This document shows positions 26,625-36,200 of a stretch of DNA of 64,000 nt, piece by piece; the stretch's first letter is position 1; every line of letters begins with the position of its first letter. The translations under genes were made by a program, and so were the position numbers. This DNA is from Phycisphaerales bacterium (GTDB lineage: Bacteria; Planctomycetota; Phycisphaerae; Phycisphaerales; UBA1924). The notes beneath the pieces are model-generated. The model did no database searches. It saw only the letters and a program-made list of their open reading frames with translations, and was not told the origin of the DNA. The stretch is taken from positions 1 to 64,000 of the forward strand of contig JANQNW010000009.1 of NCBI GenBank assembly GCA_028279375.1, in the 5' to 3' direction.

Positions 26625-27057
26625 GATTCGATCTCCTTCCCGGCTGCGCTCGCCCATGGCCGTGATCTCGGCCGAGATTCCCCAGGCGAGCGCCGGCGCG
26701 CCGTGATGGAGAATGAACGTGCAACGTTCGTACCGCGAGATGCGATTGCGCTTGATGGGCTCGACATCGGCCAGTGGCCGCCGATCGCCGCGCGGGACTG
26801 GTCAGGGCCCACCGGAGTCACCCCTGGTCATGGCCAATCCTCACCGCGGCCGCGCACCGTCCGAGAACGACATTCGGCCGCTGTGCTGGCCAAGTGGCGG
26901 AAATATTGACCATCAGCAACTCCATGGCCCTCGGCCCATGGCTGACAGTCTGAATTCCCTTGTCCCGGGGTGTGCGCCCGACGTACATTGGCGCTGACGC
27001 CGCAGGGATGCGGCATGGATGTGGTTCTCCGTCCTGCCATGCGATCGGAGGCCCTGA
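26625..27057. other. Intergenic region between divergent cytochrome and prepilin genes
   Basis: About 430 bases without a supported gene. It contains a plausible promoter for the plus strand (listed separately) and two small overlapping hairpins after it, GGCG-CTGA-CGCC and GCCGC-AGGGAT-GCGGC (26999-27014). The minus strand leader of the cytochrome gene has a strong ribosome site. Short frames here lack ribosome sites and conserved content. Confidence 0.5.
26960..26989 (+). promoter_or_regulatory. Putative sigma-70 promoter of the prepilin operon
   Basis: TTGTCC at 26960-26965 and TACATT at 26984-26989 are separated by 18 bases. This is the best -35/-10 pair seen in the region and points to the prepilin/kinase operon. 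The predicted leader of about 60 bases carries a GC-rich hairpin. Confidence 0.4.
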
Positions 27058-27873
27058 GTGGGAAGGCGAGTGACGCGAACGCTTCAGATTGACGTGCCAA
27101 GGGCTGCGACGCCTGCTGTGCGCACGCAGGCGTTCACCCTCGTCGAGATGATGATCACGATCGGGATCATCGCGCTGCTGCTCTCTATTCTGCTGCCAGC
27201 CCTCGGCGCCACCATGGCGTCGGCGCGCGGATTCAAATGCCAGATGTCACTGCGAAGTGTGGCCCTCGACTTCGGGCTCTACGCCGATGATGAACTGCAT
27301 GGCGATCGCGGTCGCGACGAGGCTCTCGGCGGACGTCGATTCACGCTCTCGGCTTTCGTCGATAGTCAGTACGGCGCTGCGGAGTTCTGGCGCTATGGCG
27401 GCGTCGAGGAAGTCAGCCTTCCTGACGATCATGGCAACGATCCGCTTCGTTGCCCGGATGTGCAGGGAGATCTGAAGCTCTCGCGGGGCGGATCCGTCTT
27501 CGAGCGAGCCGTGAAGACTCCTGAGAGCGTCTCCTATAGCTTCAACATGCGTCTGCACCGCGCCGAGGTCGTGAATTCGCGCGGCTTCGTTTCATTCGAA
27601 CTCGTCACGCTCTCGAGCGACGTGATGCAACACGGACGGACGCCGCTCGTCTGGGATACGGATGCGATTCAGGCCCATGTGGGATACCGGAACCCTTCCA
27701 TCTCGGCGCCATCGCTCGACAGTCAGGGGCCGTACAAGAACGACCGGTACTGGTACCCGGCGATGCGGCACAATGGCCGGATGAATGCCGCGTTCATCGA
27801 TGGGCACGTCGATTTGACACATGCGCCGCTGGAGGAGTCGAACTGGGATTGGGCGTATCAGGGGGGCAAGTAG
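27058..27873 (+). CDS. Prepilin-type N-terminal cleavage/methylation protein with H-x9-DG C-terminus
   Basis: A 271-residue type IV prepilin-like protein. The type III signal is at residues about 24-50: AFTLVEMMITIGIIALLLSI, with cleavage expected before the Phe (non-canonical Ala instead of Gly at -1) and Glu at +5. The body is a mostly beta soluble domain. The C-terminus MRHNGRMNAAFIDGHVD fits the H-x9-DG pattern of planctomycete pseudopilins. The GTG at 27058 has CGGAGG upstream; a second GTG at 27070 is possible but too close to its ribosome site. It heads a run with a histidine kinase, an NtrC-type regulator and a dockerin protein. Confidence 0.88.
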   Translation: MGRRVTRTLQIDVPRAATPAVRTQAFTLVEMMITIGIIALLLSILLPALGATMASARGFKCQMSLRSVALDFGLYADDELHGDRGRDEALGGRRFTLSAFVDSQYGAAEFWRYGGVEEVSLPDDHGNDPLRCPDVQGDLKLSRGGSVFERAVKTPESVSYSFNMRLHRAEVVNSRGFVSFELVTLSSDVMQHGRTPLVWDTDAIQAHVGYRNPSISAPSLDSQGPYKNDRYWYPAMRHNGRMNAAFIDGHVDLTHAPLEESNWDWAYQGGK

Positions 27874-27932
27874 ATCACGGTTCGCGCTCGTTCTCTCACT
27901 GATTCGGCGCCCCTGCCGAACGGCGTGACGCC

Positions 27933-29402
27933 ATGACGCTGCAACGCAAGTTCATTCTGCTCATTGTGCTCCTCGGCGCCAGCGTATCGCTCAGCCTCGG
28001 CATGGCCATATTCTCATTTGGCCTCCTGCAACAAGAGGTCGCGGATCGCTTCGCCGACATGGCCGGCGAACTCAACGCCCTGAGCGAGATCAAACAGGAA
28101 CTGACCTCGATCGCGTCGTCGCCTCCAGGTGTTGAGGAAGCGTCTGTCACAGCGGCGAGCGTTCGAATGATGGATTCACTTGAACGTCTCGAAACCCATC
28201 CAACATATTTGGAGGATGTCGGCCGCCGCCCCGCGGAACAACTCCGCGAGCGACTGACACTCCTTGGCGGGCCGGGACTCCTCGACGCTGATCGACGCGA
28301 GGAGGCGCGCCTCGCGATCCGGCTTGTGACGTCGATGGAGGACCGCCTCTCAGAAGGCGTACGCCTGGCGGTCGGCCATGCCGACGCTTTGCGCGGAAGG
28401 CTCGTGCGCGTCGTTTCGATCGCACTGAGTTCAACGCTGCTCGTCTGCGCGCTCTCGGTCCTGCTCGTCCGCCGTTGGGTGCTCCGCCCGGTGACAGACC
28501 TCCGGCGCGCCGCCGGAGAGTTTGCCTCAGGAAATCTGTCGCATCGAGCGCCGGTTCGCGGCGCCGACGAACTCGGTCTCCTCAGTGCGGAGGTCAACCA
28601 GATGGCCGAGACCGTCGCGGCCATGCAGGAGGAGCGCATCCAGCGCGAGCGACTTGCCGCGACCGGGGAGATGATTCGACAACTCGCGCACAATCTCCGG
28701 AATCCGCTCTCGGGGATCCGAGGTCTCGCCGAACTTACGCGGAGTCGATTGCAGAGCGGATCCGACGAACACGAGAATCAGGGTCGCATCCTCGCGACCG
28801 TCGATCGATTCGAGAAGTGGCTCTCAGATCTCCTCTCCTCGACGACGCCGCTTGAGATCCAACTGGCCGACCATGACCCGCGCCGCTGGCTGGAAGGCGC
28901 CATCGGCGCTCATCGACCGGCAGCCGAGGTCCGCGAGATCAGCATCCGGTCCGACGTGGATGCCGCCCCCGCGTCTGCCCGATTCGACGCCGCACGCCTC
29001 GAGCAGGCGCTCGTGGCCGTGCTCTCCAATGCGATAGAGCTTTCCCCCGATAGGGGTCTGATCCAGGTGACGGCGGCGGTCTGTGAGGATGGGCAATCCT
29101 GGCAGGTTCGCGTCGAGGATCAGGGGCCTGGGGTCGCGTCTGAGTTGACCGAGAGGATCTTCGAGCCACACTTCAGCAGGAAGACGGGCGGATTCGGCAT
29201 CGGTCTTGCAGTAGCTCAGAAGGTGGCCATTGGTCACGGAGGCCGCATCGCCGTGGAGCAGGGATTGGCGCGGCCGGCCGACACGTCGCCAATGGCCGGG
29301 AACGGCCATGGGGCGGCATTTGTCATTCGCCTCCCGATCTCGGGCGGGAAGACTGAGGCGGATCATTCGGATGCAGCCAGTCGATCAAGCGCAACCACCT
29401 GA
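27933..29402 (+). CDS. Membrane sensor histidine kinase (HAMP, HisKA, HATPase)
   Basis: A 489-residue sensor kinase. A first membrane helix (FILLIVLLGASVSLSLGMAI), an extracytoplasmic sensor of about 130 residues, and a second helix (VVSIALSSTLLVCALSVLLV) are followed by a HAMP domain (RPVTDLRRAAGEFASGNLSH). The phosphoacceptor is His253 in QLAHNLRNPLSGIRGLAEL. The ATPase domain has VLSNAIELSP (N box), VEDQGPGV (G1) and GGFGIGLAVAQ (G2). The N box reads NAIE where NAxx is usual. It lies 12 bases before the NtrC-type regulator and almost certainly phosphorylates it. The sensor segment matches no domain known to me. Confidence 0.92.
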   Translation: MTLQRKFILLIVLLGASVSLSLGMAIFSFGLLQQEVADRFADMAGELNALSEIKQELTSIASSPPGVEEASVTAASVRMMDSLERLETHPTYLEDVGRRPAEQLRERLTLLGGPGLLDADRREEARLAIRLVTSMEDRLSEGVRLAVGHADALRGRLVRVVSIALSSTLLVCALSVLLVRRWVLRPVTDLRRAAGEFASGNLSHRAPVRGADELGLLSAEVNQMAETVAAMQEERIQRERLAATGEMIRQLAHNLRNPLSGIRGLAELTRSRLQSGSDEHENQGRILATVDRFEKWLSDLLSSTTPLEIQLADHDPRRWLEGAIGAHRPAAEVREISIRSDVDAAPASARFDAARLEQALVAVLSNAIELSPDRGLIQVTAAVCEDGQSWQVRVEDQGPGVASELTERIFEPHFSRKTGGFGIGLAVAQKVAIGHGGRIAVEQGLARPADTSPMAGNGHGAAFVIRLPISGGKTEADHSDAASRSSATT

Positions 29403-29414
29403 CGGAGTCACCAC

Positions 29415-30893
29415 GTGGCCCGAATCCTGATCGTCGAGGACGAGGACAATCTGCGTTTCTCGATCGCCCAGAAGCTCAAGGGCGATGGCCATGACGTGGC
29501 GGAGTCGGAATCCGTGCGCGGCGCCGAGGCGCTCCTTGACGAACGCGAGTTCGATCTGCTTCTCACGGACGTCAATCTCGTCGATGGCGACGGTGTGCAG
29601 ATGATCGAGCGCGTGCGCGAGGGCGGGTTCGACGGCGTCGTTCTCGTCATGACCGCGTACGGCACGGTGCAGAGCGCCGTCGAGGCGATGAAGCAGGGCG
29701 CCGACGACTATCTCCAGAAGCCGCTGAGTCTTGAAGAGTTGTCGCTTCTCGTCGAGCGATCACTCGAGAATCGCGCTCTTCGCCGCAAGGTCGATCTGTA
29801 CGAACGTCTTGAGAATGCGCAGGCTGCGCCGTGCGGAATGATCGGGGAGAGCGAAGCATGGCGCGAAGCGGTCTCAGTCGCGGAGCGCCTCGCAACATTG
29901 CCGCTGCCCAACGGCGGTGGACCCGAGGGCGAGACGCATGGCGTCCCGACGATTTTGCTGACCGGTGAGACCGGCGTCGGCAAGGGCGTGCTTGCGCGGC
30001 GCATCCACGATCTGCAGGCGGAGCATCGCGATGAGGTGACCGGCGACGCGCCGTATGTGCACGTGAACTGTTCGGCGCTGCCGGGTTCGCTCATCGAGAG
30101 CGAACTCTTCGGCCACGAGAAAGGGGCGTTCACGGACGCGCGAGAAGCGCGGCCGGGGCTCTTTGAGATGGCTGAGGGCGGGACTATCTTCCTCGACGAG
30201 ATCGGGGAGATGTCGATGGATCTGCAGGCGAAGATGCTGCTGGTGCTGGAGGAGGGCGTCTATCGACGCGTGGGTGGCTCGCGCGAGCGGCGCGTGCGCG
30301 CCCGCATCATCGCGGCGACAAACCAGGATCTTGACGTCTGCGTGCAGCAGGGGTCATTCCGACGCGACCTGTTGTACAGACTCAACGCGTTCACAATCGA
30401 ACTCCCGCGACTGGCTGATCGCGGTGAGGACGTGCAATTGCTCGCAGATGCGCTGCTGACCCGATTCACGCGCGAGTATCGTCGCGGCCCGCTCCGATTC
30501 AGTCGGCCCGCGCGACTCGCGATGGCGCGCCATGACTGGCCGGGCAACGTGCGCGAGTTGCTGAACGTCGTCCAGCGGGCAGTCATGCTTGTTGATGGGG
30601 ATGAGATTACGCCGTCCGATCTTGGCCTCAGCGCGATGGCGACGCCCATCCTGAGCAACCGTGTTCAGGAGAACGGCGTCGCTCACGACACGCGCGATCT
30701 GATATTCGACTTCGAGGATGGTGTGCACACCGCCGACGAGGTGGAGAGAACACTGATCATCCAGGCGCTCGAGCACACTCGCGGCAACGTCTCGCGCGCC
30801 GCCAAGCTCATCGGCATGAATAGAAGCAGCTTCCGCTATCGACTACAGCGCTCCGGGCTCGAGGATCTCGCCCAGGAGATCGCGCGACGATGA
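29415..30893 (+). CDS. Sigma-54-dependent NtrC-family response regulator
   Basis: A 492-residue transcription activator. The receiver domain (1-120) has ILIVEDEDNLR and the phosphoacceptor Asp52 in LLLTDVNLVDGDG. The AAA+ domain (about 140-385) has Walker A LLTGETGVGKGVLA, the sigma-54 contact loop ELFGHEKGAFTDA (GAFTDA rather than GAFTGA, a known minor variant) and Walker B GGTIFLDEIGEM. The Fis-type helix-turn-helix is at the C-terminus (GNVSRAAKLIGMNRSSFRYR). An acidic linker (DLIFDFEDGVHTADEVE) precedes it. Start is GTG. Its stop overlaps the dockerin gene start as ATGA, so regulator and dockerin protein are translationally coupled. Confidence 0.94.
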   Translation: MARILIVEDEDNLRFSIAQKLKGDGHDVAESESVRGAEALLDEREFDLLLTDVNLVDGDGVQMIERVREGGFDGVVLVMTAYGTVQSAVEAMKQGADDYLQKPLSLEELSLLVERSLENRALRRKVDLYERLENAQAAPCGMIGESEAWREAVSVAERLATLPLPNGGGPEGETHGVPTILLTGETGVGKGVLARRIHDLQAEHRDEVTGDAPYVHVNCSALPGSLIESELFGHEKGAFTDAREARPGLFEMAEGGTIFLDEIGEMSMDLQAKMLLVLEEGVYRRVGGSRERRVRARIIAATNQDLDVCVQQGSFRRDLLYRLNAFTIELPRLADRGEDVQLLADALLTRFTREYRRGPLRFSRPARLAMARHDWPGNVRELLNVVQRAVMLVDGDEITPSDLGLSAMATPILSNRVQENGVAHDTRDLIFDFEDGVHTADEVERTLIIQALEHTRGNVSRAAKLIGMNRSSFRYRLQRSGLEDLAQEIARR

Positions 30894-32431
30894 CGACGCT
30901 CATCGGGGCCATCCTGTGCGCGCTCGGGCCGGCGCTTGGCCCTGTTGATATCGATGGCGATCCGTCGGGCGTCAATGAGGCGATGGCGCCCGTAGAGATG
31001 ACCGGAAACGCCGCGGTCTGGAACGACACACCGGATGACGCTGAAGAGCGTCGCACCGACACATCGACTGAGGATGGGCCGCCGGCGGTGATGCCGGACA
31101 TCATTTCCGTCGCGCTGGCGGGGTGGAACCCGCTCAACGCCGTGTCGAATCCGTATGACGGGTCCACGGTCGCGGGAAATCTGGCGAATATCGTTCGGAT
31201 CGATCTCCTCGTGAGCGGGCTTGTGAATCCACCCGGTCCAGTCGGCATGAACGGGCGGCCGAATGATCCGTTCCGATTCGGGGATCGAGCGATCTTCGGG
31301 TTCATTGACATCGACATCGATGGCAATCTCAACACAGGCGGCGAGTTCGCGCCCGAAGCCAATCTGAAGTTCCTCGCCAACGCCGCGCGATTTGGCGGTC
31401 TCTATCACGGCGCCAACGTGCTCCGCGGCGCAGCGAATGGGGCCGAGATTGATTCCAATTATGTCACGGATCCGCAGTACGAACGCAGCGGCGCCGACTT
31501 TGTCCTTGATCTGAGCGGACACGAGGACGTGATTCTGGTCTCCGGCGACGCCGACGGCGACGGGATGTTCGGAGAGGACGAAACCATCATCGTGCGCTCG
31601 CGCTTCTTTCATCGCACGACCGGCTATCAGCTTGCGAGCAAGGCCTTCGGCGGATCCGAACCCGGACTCTATGACCCATGGGTGGATCTGCGATTCAAGC
31701 ACTTTCCGGGCATGGCGGGAGACCTGACCGACGGTGAGACGCTTATCACGCTTATCTTCCCCCTGAACATGCAGGGCGCGGCGATTCTCGCAGGTCGCCC
31801 CATGATGGTTGAGCCTCGTGACTTCGATGTCTCAAACGATGTGAGTGTTCAGGAGGCGATGCTCGATGTGAAGGACGCCCTCGTCGCCTCGCCGCCGGCG
31901 TTTCCGACGAGTGAACTTACAAGCGACTGGCTCATGCAGAGCGTCGTCGGCTCACTCAACCCGACGACCTGGAGTCTCACCGCGATCGTCGGCACGGCGG
32001 CCAACAACGGACTCTCACACTACGTCTTCACGGACGTCGGGTTTGAACTCCGCGTGGGCGACGTCAACGGAGACGATGCGCAGTCGATGGTTGACCGTGC
32101 GATCGTGCTCAACACGATCGGCGTGCGCGACGGCACTCCCATTGACGATGACGGCGTCGTGAACGGTGAGATTGTCATCCCGAATTTCGCTCGCAACTTC
32201 GACGTGCTGGATGTGGACGGCGACGGTCTTATCAACGCGATCGATGCGGACCTGGCGTTTACGCCGCCTGACAACGTTCCCGGCGATATCAACGGCGACG
32301 GCCAGGTCAATGCGGTCGATCTGGCGATCCTCATCGGATTGTGGGGGAGTGTCGATCCAGCCGCAGACCTCAACGACGATGGCGTCGTGAATGCGCAGGA
32401 TCTCGCGATCCTCATCGGAAACTGGGGATGA
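30890..32431 (+). CDS. Secreted dockerin-like repeat protein, function unknown
   Basis: A 513-residue protein with a short hydrophobic N-terminus (MTTLIGAILCALGPALG) that may be a signal peptide. It contains several EF-hand-like Asp-rich loops (DIDIDGNLNTGGE, DADGDGMFGEDE, DVDGDGLINAIDAD). The C-terminal 45 residues are two dockerin-type repeats (GDINGDGQVNAVDLAILIG, DLNDDGVVNAQDLAILIG). The central 350 residues match no family I know; their style suggests a beta-rich extracellular domain. It overlaps the regulator gene by four bases and ends convergent to gmhA with a 9-base gap. Co-expression with the kinase/regulator pair suggests a role at the cell surface or as a sensed or regulated partner. 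Confidence 0.8.
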   Translation: MTTLIGAILCALGPALGPVDIDGDPSGVNEAMAPVEMTGNAAVWNDTPDDAEERRTDTSTEDGPPAVMPDIISVALAGWNPLNAVSNPYDGSTVAGNLANIVRIDLLVSGLVNPPGPVGMNGRPNDPFRFGDRAIFGFIDIDIDGNLNTGGEFAPEANLKFLANAARFGGLYHGANVLRGAANGAEIDSNYVTDPQYERSGADFVLDLSGHEDVILVSGDADGDGMFGEDETIIVRSRFFHRTTGYQLASKAFGGSEPGLYDPWVDLRFKHFPGMAGDLTDGETLITLIFPLNMQGAAILAGRPMMVEPRDFDVSNDVSVQEAMLDVKDALVASPPAFPTSELTSDWLMQSVVGSLNPTTWSLTAIVGTAANNGLSHYVFTDVGFELRVGDVNGDDAQSMVDRAIVLNTIGVRDGTPIDDDGVVNGEIVIPNFARNFDVLDVDGDGLINAIDADLAFTPPDNVPGDINGDGQVNAVDLAILIGLWGSVDPAADLNDDGVVNAQDLAILIGNWG

Positions 32432-32440
32432 AGGTCGCCC

Positions 32441-33013
32441 TCAACTTCGCGCCGCGTCCACGCTTTCGAGAATCGCATGGAGGATGACCTGATGCGCTTC
32501 CTGAATGTGTCCGGTGTCTTCTTCCGGCACGATCACGCGGTGCGCGCAGAGCGCTGTCGCGGGTCCTCCATTGTGTCCCAGGAGACCGACGGTCGTGACG
32601 CCAAGATCGCCCGCCGCGCGAAGCGCGCGGAGGATGTTCTCGCTCTTCCCTGACGTTGAGAAGGCGACAAGCACGTCGTCTTTCTTCGCGAGTCCGGCGA
32701 GTTGTCGTGTGAAGATCTCGTCGAATCCGAAGTCATTGGCGATGCATGTCAGCGCTGTCGGATCGGCATTCAGGCAGAGACCAGCTCGAGGGGGGCGGAC
32801 ATCCCGATATTTCCCGATGAGCTCCTCGGCCAGGTGCAGCGCTTCGGCGGCCGAGCCGCCGTTGCCACAGGTGAAGACCGTTCCGCCGTTGTTCAGGCAG
32901 GCGACGATCGCATCGGCGACGTCGGCGATGTGATCGGCTACCTGTTCGAGCCGGGCGATAGCGCGTGACGCGCCATCGATGCGTGACCGGACGATGTCTG
33001 CTGTCTCTGGCAT
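32441..33013 (-). CDS. gmhA: Phosphoheptose isomerase family SIS protein (GmhA-like)
   Basis: A 190-residue SIS-domain protein. FTCGNGGSAAEALHLAEELIGKY, CIANDFGFDEIFTRQL, VAFSTSGKSENIL and HIQEAHQVILHAI match GmhA, which converts sedoheptulose-7-phosphate to D-glycero-D-manno-heptose-7-phosphate for lipopolysaccharide or S-layer heptose. The zinc ligand His (ALHLAEE, HIQEAHQ) and Glu residues are present. The close paralogue DiaA, a replication initiator partner, has the same fold, so the alternative is not excluded, but residue pattern favours GmhA. No other heptose genes are adjacent. No clear ribosome site precedes the ATG. Confidence 0.85.
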   Translation of the reverse strand: MPETADIVRSRIDGASRAIARLEQVADHIADVADAIVACLNNGGTVFTCGNGGSAAEALHLAEELIGKYRDVRPPRAGLCLNADPTALTCIANDFGFDEIFTRQLAGLAKKDDVLVAFSTSGKSENILRALRAAGDLGVTTVGLLGHNGGPATALCAHRVIVPEEDTGHIQEAHQVILHAILESVDAARS

Positions 33014-33104
33014 GGGGCCAGTGTCGCCTGATGGTCACGCGGACGCCACCTGCGGCGTTTCCCGGAGGACATTCGAAGTCGTAGCGACCTCAGAAAAAAG
33101 GGTC

Positions 33105-33110
33105 TAGACT
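33105..33110 (+). promoter_or_regulatory. Putative -10 box of tRNA-Lys (TAGACT)
   Basis: TAGACT after an A-rich stretch (AAAAAAGGG) lies 46 bases before the mature tRNA-Lys. A very similar string (AAAAA ... GTCTAG..T) occurs before ssb at 41406-41423. No clear -35. Confidence 0.4.
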
Positions 33111-33156
33111 GTCCCTTCGCGCGACAGTCAGAGGGCTCAAATGCCTGCGCGCTTCA

Positions 33157-33229
33157 GAGGGTGTAGCTCAGTCGGTAGAGCATCGGCCTTTTAAGCCGCT
33201 GGTCGTGGGTTCGAGTCCCACCGCCCTCA
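33157..33229 (+). tRNA. tRNA-Lys (anticodon TTT)
   Basis: The cloverleaf can be drawn by hand: acceptor GAGGGTG pairs with CGCCCTC, the D arm is GCTC...GAGC, the anticodon loop is CTTTTAA with TTT at 34-36, and the T arm is GTGGG-TTCGAGT-CCCAC. Discriminator is A. The top pair of the anticodon stem (T27-C43) is a mismatch. The 3' CCA is not encoded, so a CCA-adding enzyme is needed. The SNF2 gene starts 48 bases downstream and may be on the same transcript. Confidence 0.95.
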
Positions 33230-33277
33230 TTGGTTCGTGAGTTCGAGGGAACTGGATCAGGAGGATCCGACGCGCCC

Positions 33278-36200
33278 ATGCAGGTGCTGCACGTCAACTG
33301 GACAAACGGGGCGCTCCATCTCTGGGGCGAAGAGGCCAACTCACTCGAACGGGTGCACAGTGAAGCGCCGACGCCCTCGGAGGAGGGGGTCTGCCCACAT
33401 CCCTATTCGATCGCTTCTGATGCGCTGCGCGACATCGTGAGCGCGATCGCCCCGAGCGTGGCTCTCGAGGAGTCTCAGTTCGAGATCTCTCTTCCGAGTT
33501 TCAGTCGTCATCCGGCGCCGAGTCCGAAAATGGCGCACGCCGTCGGCTTGGTCGCAACGGATGATCAGGAGACGGAGCCCATCGGCCTCAGCACCTGGCG
33601 TATTCCATCGCTGTCGATCTCTGCGCTCGATACGCCAATGTTCCTCGAGATCCTCGAGGAGTGCCTGCAGAGCGATCTCGAGCACCTGGATTCGCCGCTG
33701 GCGCCGGGTCCGTCTATTCAGTATCTCGCGGCGGGATCGCGCCTCGCGCGGGCGCTCATCGCAGAGCAGCGCGTCGTGCCCATGCTGCTTCAGGAAGCTG
33801 GAGGCCGACTTCGCGCCGACTGGCGGCCGTGGTTCAGCGATGAGCAGACCACGGCGCGCGTGTCTGAGTTGCTCCTGGCGATGCCTCCAATCGTGCGGGC
33901 CGTCAACGACGATCTCGAACATGATCCCTGGAATGTGCTCGAGAGCTTCATGGTGCGCGTTGTCGACGCGAGTTGCCGCGCCGCGCTGATCGCTGAGGGG
34001 ATGGAGGAAGCGGTCGAGGATCGCGATCCCGCAAGCGACGAGCACGTTGCGTGGCTCTCCGGCCTCCTTGGCGGATCGGATGACGCTCCGGCGCCGGAGC
34101 AGGGGCGTCCGCAGATGCTCATGCGCGTGCGCGAGTGGATAGGTCGCCTCGACGAACGCGGTGAGAGCGTTGAATGGTCGCTTTGCCTCACGCTCGAAGA
34201 GCCGCTCGTCACCGAGGACAGCGGCCCCTTCAACGCGGCTTCGAGCGAGCAGACCTGGCGTCTCTCATTCGGTCTCAAGTCGGTCGAAGGCGAAGGCGTC
34301 CAGATATCGGCTGACGAGATCTGGCTCGCCAGCGCTGACACGATCGCGGTCGATGGGCGGAGCATCAGCGATCCGAAACACCTGCTTCTCGGCGAACTCG
34401 CGCGCGCCGCACGGATCTTCAAGCGTCTTGAGAAGGCCATCGAGGACTCGGAGCCGAGTGAACTCGAATTGACGACGCAGCAGGCCTACGAGTTCCTCCG
34501 CGAGATCCGACCGCTCCTCATTGAACAGGGATTCGCCGTTGAGGCGCCGGAGTGGTGGGGGGCGTCGTCGGCGCGCATCGGCGCCCGCCTTCAGATCGAC
34601 TCGCCGGACGAGGCGCCGGGAGAAGACTCCGGGCAGGGCAGTGGCGACTCCGGCGTCGGGAGATTCGGACTCGAGACGCTCGTCGATTATCGATGGCGCA
34701 TCGCCGTCGGCGATACAACGCTCACACTCGCCGAGTTCGAGAAGTTGGCGGCGCTCAAGCAGCCGCTCGTGCGTGTCGAGGGCAAGTGGGTTGAAATCCG
34801 GCCCGAGGATGTCGGCGCCGCCGTCGAGTTCCTGCGCGAGAACCCAGGAGGCACAGTCTCCGTGCTTGACGCGCTGCGCCTTGCCTACACCTCTGATCCG
34901 GAGAAGACGGGACTGCCGATTCTGGGCATGCGCGCGACGGGCTGGGTGCAGAACATCTTCGGCGGCGACGGCACGGATCGGCCGCTGCCGATGCTCGAGC
35001 AACCTGAGAACTTCAAGGGCTCGCTCCGGCCGTATCAAGTCAAGGGCCTGTCGTGGCTGGCGTTCCTCGATCAGTTCGATCTCGGCGCCTGCCTCGCGGA
35101 TGACATGGGTCTCGGGAAGACGATTCAGCTGCTCGCCCTCCTGCTTCATGAACGGAATGAAGCGCAGCGTGTCGGCGCCGACAGCGTTGCGCCGACACTG
35201 GTCGTGGCGCCGATGTCCGTGGTCGGCAACTGGCAGCGCGAAGCCGCTCGATTTGCGCCTGAGCTCAGCACGATGGTGCACCACGGCGTCGATCGCCTGA
35301 CCGGAGGCGCCTTTGAGCAGAAGGCGGGATCCTCGAACATGGTTGTGACGACCTACGCGCTCGCGCATCGCGACATCGAGGCCCTTCGCGCGATTCCGTG
35401 GCGACGCGTTGTGCTCGACGAAGCGCAGAACATCAAGAATCCTGCAGCGAAGCAGACGCAATCCCTGCGATCGCTTCCCACGAACAAGCGCGTGGCGCTC
35501 ACTGGCACCCCGGTCGAGAACCGTCTGAGCGAACTCTGGTCGATCATGGAGTTCTGCAATCCCGGCTACCTCGGCACTGCCGGGGAGTTCCGCAGGCGAT
35601 TCAGCGTGCCGATCGAGCGTCGCCACGATAAGCACCGCAGTAGCCAGCTTCGTTCGCTCGTGCGCCCATTCGTGCTTCGCAGGCTCAAGACTGATCCGAC
35701 GATCACCGCCGATCTGCCGGATAAGGTCGAGACGAAGGAGTTCTGCCCGCTGACGCAGGAGCAGGCGACGCTCTACGAGGCGGCCGTCAAGCGCATGCTC
35801 AGCGAAGTTGACGACACCGAGGGCATGAAGCGGCGCGGCATGGTGCTTGCGACGCTGATCAAGCTCAAGCAGATCTGCAATCACCCGTCGCAACTGCTTC
35901 GCGATCATCAGCGGGACGCGACGGGCGCCGTCAGCGCTGAGCGCTCCGGCAAGTGCGTGCGTCTGCTGGAGATGCTCGAAGAGCTCGTCTCCGCCGGCGA
36001 CCAGGCGCTGGTCTTCACGCAGTTCAGGCAGATGGGCTCGCTGCTGGCGCCGATGATCGCCCAGCATCTTGATCGCGATGTGCTCTTCCTGCACGGCGGC
36101 GTCTCGAAACTCAAGCGCGAGCAGATGGTGGATCGGTTCCAGCATCGCGATGGTTCAGCGCCTGTCTTCATCCTCTCGCTCCGCGCAGGCGGCGTTGGCA

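Noticed and set aside
34265-36145. Minus-strand open frame of 626 codons opposite the SNF2 gene
   Set aside because: The plus strand carries all SF2 helicase motifs; the opposite frame has no conserved motif and no ribosome site.
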